Below the pieces are notes generated by a model. That model was not told the DNA's origin, did no database searches, and was given only the letters and a program-made list of their open reading frames with translations. A DNA stretch of 64,000 nucleotides from Amycolatopsis jiangsuensis (GTDB lineage Bacteria; Actinomycetota; Actinomycetes; Mycobacteriales; Pseudonocardiaceae), in contig NZ_JACHMG010000001.1 in NCBI RefSeq assembly GCF_014204865.1, positions 4,428,501-4,492,500 of the forward strand, in the 5' to 3' direction. Made by a program: the position numbers and the translations under genes. This document shows, piece after piece, positions 62,036 to 64,000 of the stretch; position 1 is the first letter of the stretch, and each line of letters starts with the position of its first letter.

Positions 62036-62898
62036 TACTTCTTCTCCACTTCTGGCAGCGGTACGTCCTGCGCACCCGGCGCGGTCCAGCCGCGGTCGGT
62101 GGCGAGCTGCGCGCCCCGCAGCGTCTCGACGGCCTGCGACGGCCCGTCGACGTCCCCGCGGTAGGTCGCCTCGTCCTCCGGGAAGAACCCGGCCAGCTGC
62201 AGTTCGGCACCCTTGAAGTCGCTCAGCGGCGCACCCCGGGTCGGCGCCGGTTTCGTGCCCGCCCGCAGCGCGTCGACCAGTGCGACCGCCTGGTCCGTGG
62301 TCTGGTTGTCGTAGTACTCGTAGTTGACCTGGAGCACCGGTCCGAGGTCGCAGGCGGCCAGGCACTCCGCGTGCTCCAGCGTGATCGAGCCGGGCTCCCC
62401 CGGCGTACCCGCGGTCTCCTCGTGGCCCAGCGGCTTGTCCGCGGAGCCGAGGTGGGTCTGGAGCGTGCGGTAGATGTCGTCGCCACCCAGCGCCGCGCAC
62501 AGCGTGTTGGTGCACACGCTCACCAGGTGCTCACCGCACGGGCGGCGCTTGTACATGGTGTAGAAGGTGGCGACCGCGCTGACCTCGGCGTCGGTCAGGT
62601 CGAGCTGCCGGGCGCAGAACCCGATGCCCTCCTGGCTCACGTAGCCCTGCACCGACTGCACCAGGTGCAGCATCGGCAGCAGCGCGGAACGCGACACCGG
62701 GTAGCGGGCGATGATCTCCTTCGCCTGCCGCTCGGTGTCCGCGCCGAAGATGTCCGCCGCCGGAGCGTCGGCGAGGATCCCTTCCGCGACAGCGGGTTCC
62801 GGGGCGATGCCGACGACGTCGGTGTCGCCGCCCGCGGCCGCGTACGTGGTCTCCGCGTCCCGTGGTCCCGGTTCCGGGACTGCGGTCGGGTTCGTCAT
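62035..62898 (-). CDS. nuoE: NADH-quinone oxidoreductase subunit E
   Basis: This 287-residue thioredoxin-like 2Fe-2S subunit has ligands in [14 protein letters not shown] and [18 protein letters not shown]. It is longer than the usual 160-240 residues: about 48 unordered residues at the N-terminus and about 60 at the C-terminus ([20 protein letters not shown] and onward). Start and stop both overlap the neighbours. Confidence 0.95.
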   Translation of the reverse strand: MTNPTAVPEPGPRDAETTYAAAGGDTDVVGIAPEPAVAEGILADAPAADIFGADTERQAKEIIARYPVSRSALLPMLHLVQSVQGYVSQEGIGFCARQLDLTDAEVSAVATFYTMYKRRPCGEHLVSVCTNTLCAALGGDDIYRTLQTHLGSADKPLGHEETAGTPGEPGSITLEHAECLAACDLGPVLQVNYEYYDNQTTDQAVALVDALRAGTKPAPTRGAPLSDFKGAELQLAGFFPEDEATYRGDVDGPSQAVETLRGAQLATDRGWTAPGAQDVPLPEVEKK

Positions 62899-64000
62899 CG
62901 GTCCACTCCCCCCATCACCGGGTCGATCGAGGCGACCGCGGCGATCACGTCGGCCACCAGCCCGCCCTCGGACATCGCGGGCATCGACTGCAGGTTCACG
63001 AAACTGGGCTCCCGCATGTGCACCCGCAGCGGCCGGGTGCCGCCGTCGGACACCAGGTGCGCGCCGATCTCGCCGCGGGGCGATTCGACCGGCGTGTACA
63101 CCTGGCCCGGCGGCACGTGGAAGCCCTCGGTGACGAGCTTGAAGTGGTGGATCAGCGATTCCATCGACTGGCCCATGATCTTCTTCACGTGCTCGAGCGA
63201 GTTGCCCATGCCGTCGCTGCCGATGGACAGCTGCGCGGGCCAGGCGACCTTCTTGTCCTCGACCATCACCGGGCCCGGTTCGAGCTTGGCCAGCACCTGC
63301 TTGATGATCCGCAGGCTCTGGTGCATCTCCTCGACCCGGATCAGGTACCGCGACCAGCAGTCCGCGTCGGTGGAGGTGGGGATGTCGAACTCGAACTCGT
63401 CGTAGCGCGAGTACGGCTCGGTCTTGCGCAGGTCCCACGGCAGGCCCGCGGAGCGCAGGATCGGTCCGGTGATGCCGAGCGCGAGGCAGGCGTCCAGCGG
63501 CAGCACGCCCACGCCCTTGAGCCGGTTGCGCCAGATCGGCTGACCGGTGAAGAGCTTGTCGTACAACGGAAGCCGCTGGTCCATCACCTTGATGAACTCG
63601 GTGACCTTCTCCTCGAAGTCCGCGGGCATGTCCTGCGCGAGCCCGCCAGGGCGGATGAACGCGTGGTTCATCCGCAGCCCGGTCAGCTCCTCCAGCAGGT
63701 GCAGCACCACCTCGCGCTCGCGGAACCCGAGCGTCATCGCCGTGGTGGCGCCGAGCTCCATCCCGCCGGTGGCGATGTAGACCAGGTGCGAGCCGATTCG
63801 GTTGATCTCCAGCAGCAGCACCCGCAGCAGCTCCGCGCGCGGCGGCGCCTGGATCCCGAGTAGCTTCTCCACCCCGAGGCAGTAGGCCATTTCGGTGGAC
63901 AGCGGCGCGAGGTAGTCCATCCGCGTCACGAAGGTGACGCCCTGGGTCCACGTCCGGTACTCGCAGTTCTTCTCGATACCGGTGTGCAGGTAGCCGATGA
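62895..64000 (-). CDS. nuoD: NADH-quinone oxidoreductase subunit D (partial, runs off right edge)
   Basis: This is the 49-kDa quinone-site subunit, truncated at its N-terminus by the window edge. Visible are [57 protein letters not shown] and, near the C-terminus, [14 protein letters not shown] and [20 protein letters not shown]. It is the first visible gene of the nuo operon; nuoA-C would lie beyond the window. Confidence 0.97.
   Translation of the reverse strand, partial: IGYLHTGIEKNCEYRTWTQGVTFVTRMDYLAPLSTEMAYCLGVEKLLGIQAPPRAELLRVLLLEINRIGSHLVYIATGGMELGATTAMTLGFREREVVLHLLEELTGLRMNHAFIRPGGLAQDMPADFEEKVTEFIKVMDQRLPLYDKLFTGQPIWRNRLKGVGVLPLDACLALGITGPILRSAGLPWDLRKTEPYSRYDEFEFDIPTSTDADCWSRYLIRVEEMHQSLRIIKQVLAKLEPGPVMVEDKKVAWPAQLSIGSDGMGNSLEHVKKIMGQSMESLIHHFKLVTEGFHVPPGQVYTPVESPRGEIGAHLVSDGGTRPLRVHMREPSFVNLQSMPAMSEGGLVADVIAAVASIDPVMGGVDR

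Overview
The window is high-GC actinobacterial chromosome. An mce/yrbE operon, F420-type luciferase-like oxidoreductases, an HspR-type operator in front of lon, a complete run of nuo genes and a KorAB 2-oxoacid oxidoreductase point to the Pseudonocardiaceae, most likely Amycolatopsis or a close relative. This placement is inferred from gene content and codon style, not from a database search.

Layout. 1-4866 (minus): front part of an mce lipid importer operon (mceG, yrbEA, yrbEB, mceA, mceB, continuing off the left edge). 5180-15239 (mostly minus): a translation and secretion block in the order tRNA-Thr, tRNA-Met, rpmG, hadA, hadB, tRNA-Trp, secE, nusG, rplK, rplA, rplJ, rplL, with an L10 leader before rplJ; an F420 oxidoreductase, an SGNH hydrolase, an alpha/beta hydrolase and a membrane protein are interspersed. 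As I recall it, this order closely follows the Mycobacterium tuberculosis chromosome. 15319-26441: a c-di-GMP phosphodiesterase-type membrane protein, an acetyltransferase, a DUF574-type methyltransferase, lon, a LysE exporter, rmlA, a secreted BNR-repeat protein and a tyrosine phosphatase.

26478-33756 is a 7.3 kb integrated element. It sits in the last codons of yajQ and is bounded by a 21-bp near-perfect direct repeat that encodes QFTNYR-stop at both ends. It carries a leaderless two-gene cargo module (an unknown protein plus an HTH-ImmA/IrrE metalloprotease), a HIT-family protein coupled to a GntR/KorSA-like repressor, a divergent control region with two perfect 16-bp palindromes, and a tightly overlapping replication-integration operon: two paralogous zinc-ribbon proteins with swapped domain order, a RepSA-like HUH initiator and a tyrosine integrase. 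No Tra translocase or Xis is visible. The replication and integration functions resemble an actinomycete integrative element (AICE), but the transfer function seems lost, replaced or supplied in trans.

33736-50118: yajQ, tRNA-Tyr, a VOC protein, a TipA-like MerR regulator, htpX, a secreted beta-propeller, a second F420 oxidoreductase, a secreted GH75-like protein, a polysaccharide deacetylase, a dimethylargininase-like enzyme divergent from an Lrp regulator, an enoyl-CoA hydratase, korAB, a low-complexity membrane protein with a sunset-like C-terminus behind a polyprenyl diphosphate synthase, and a small secreted protein. 50191-64000 (minus): nuoD to nuoN of the proton-pumping NADH dehydrogenase, with nuoD cut by the right edge. 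The polyprenyl synthase, which may make the menaquinone side chain, lies beside this respiratory operon.
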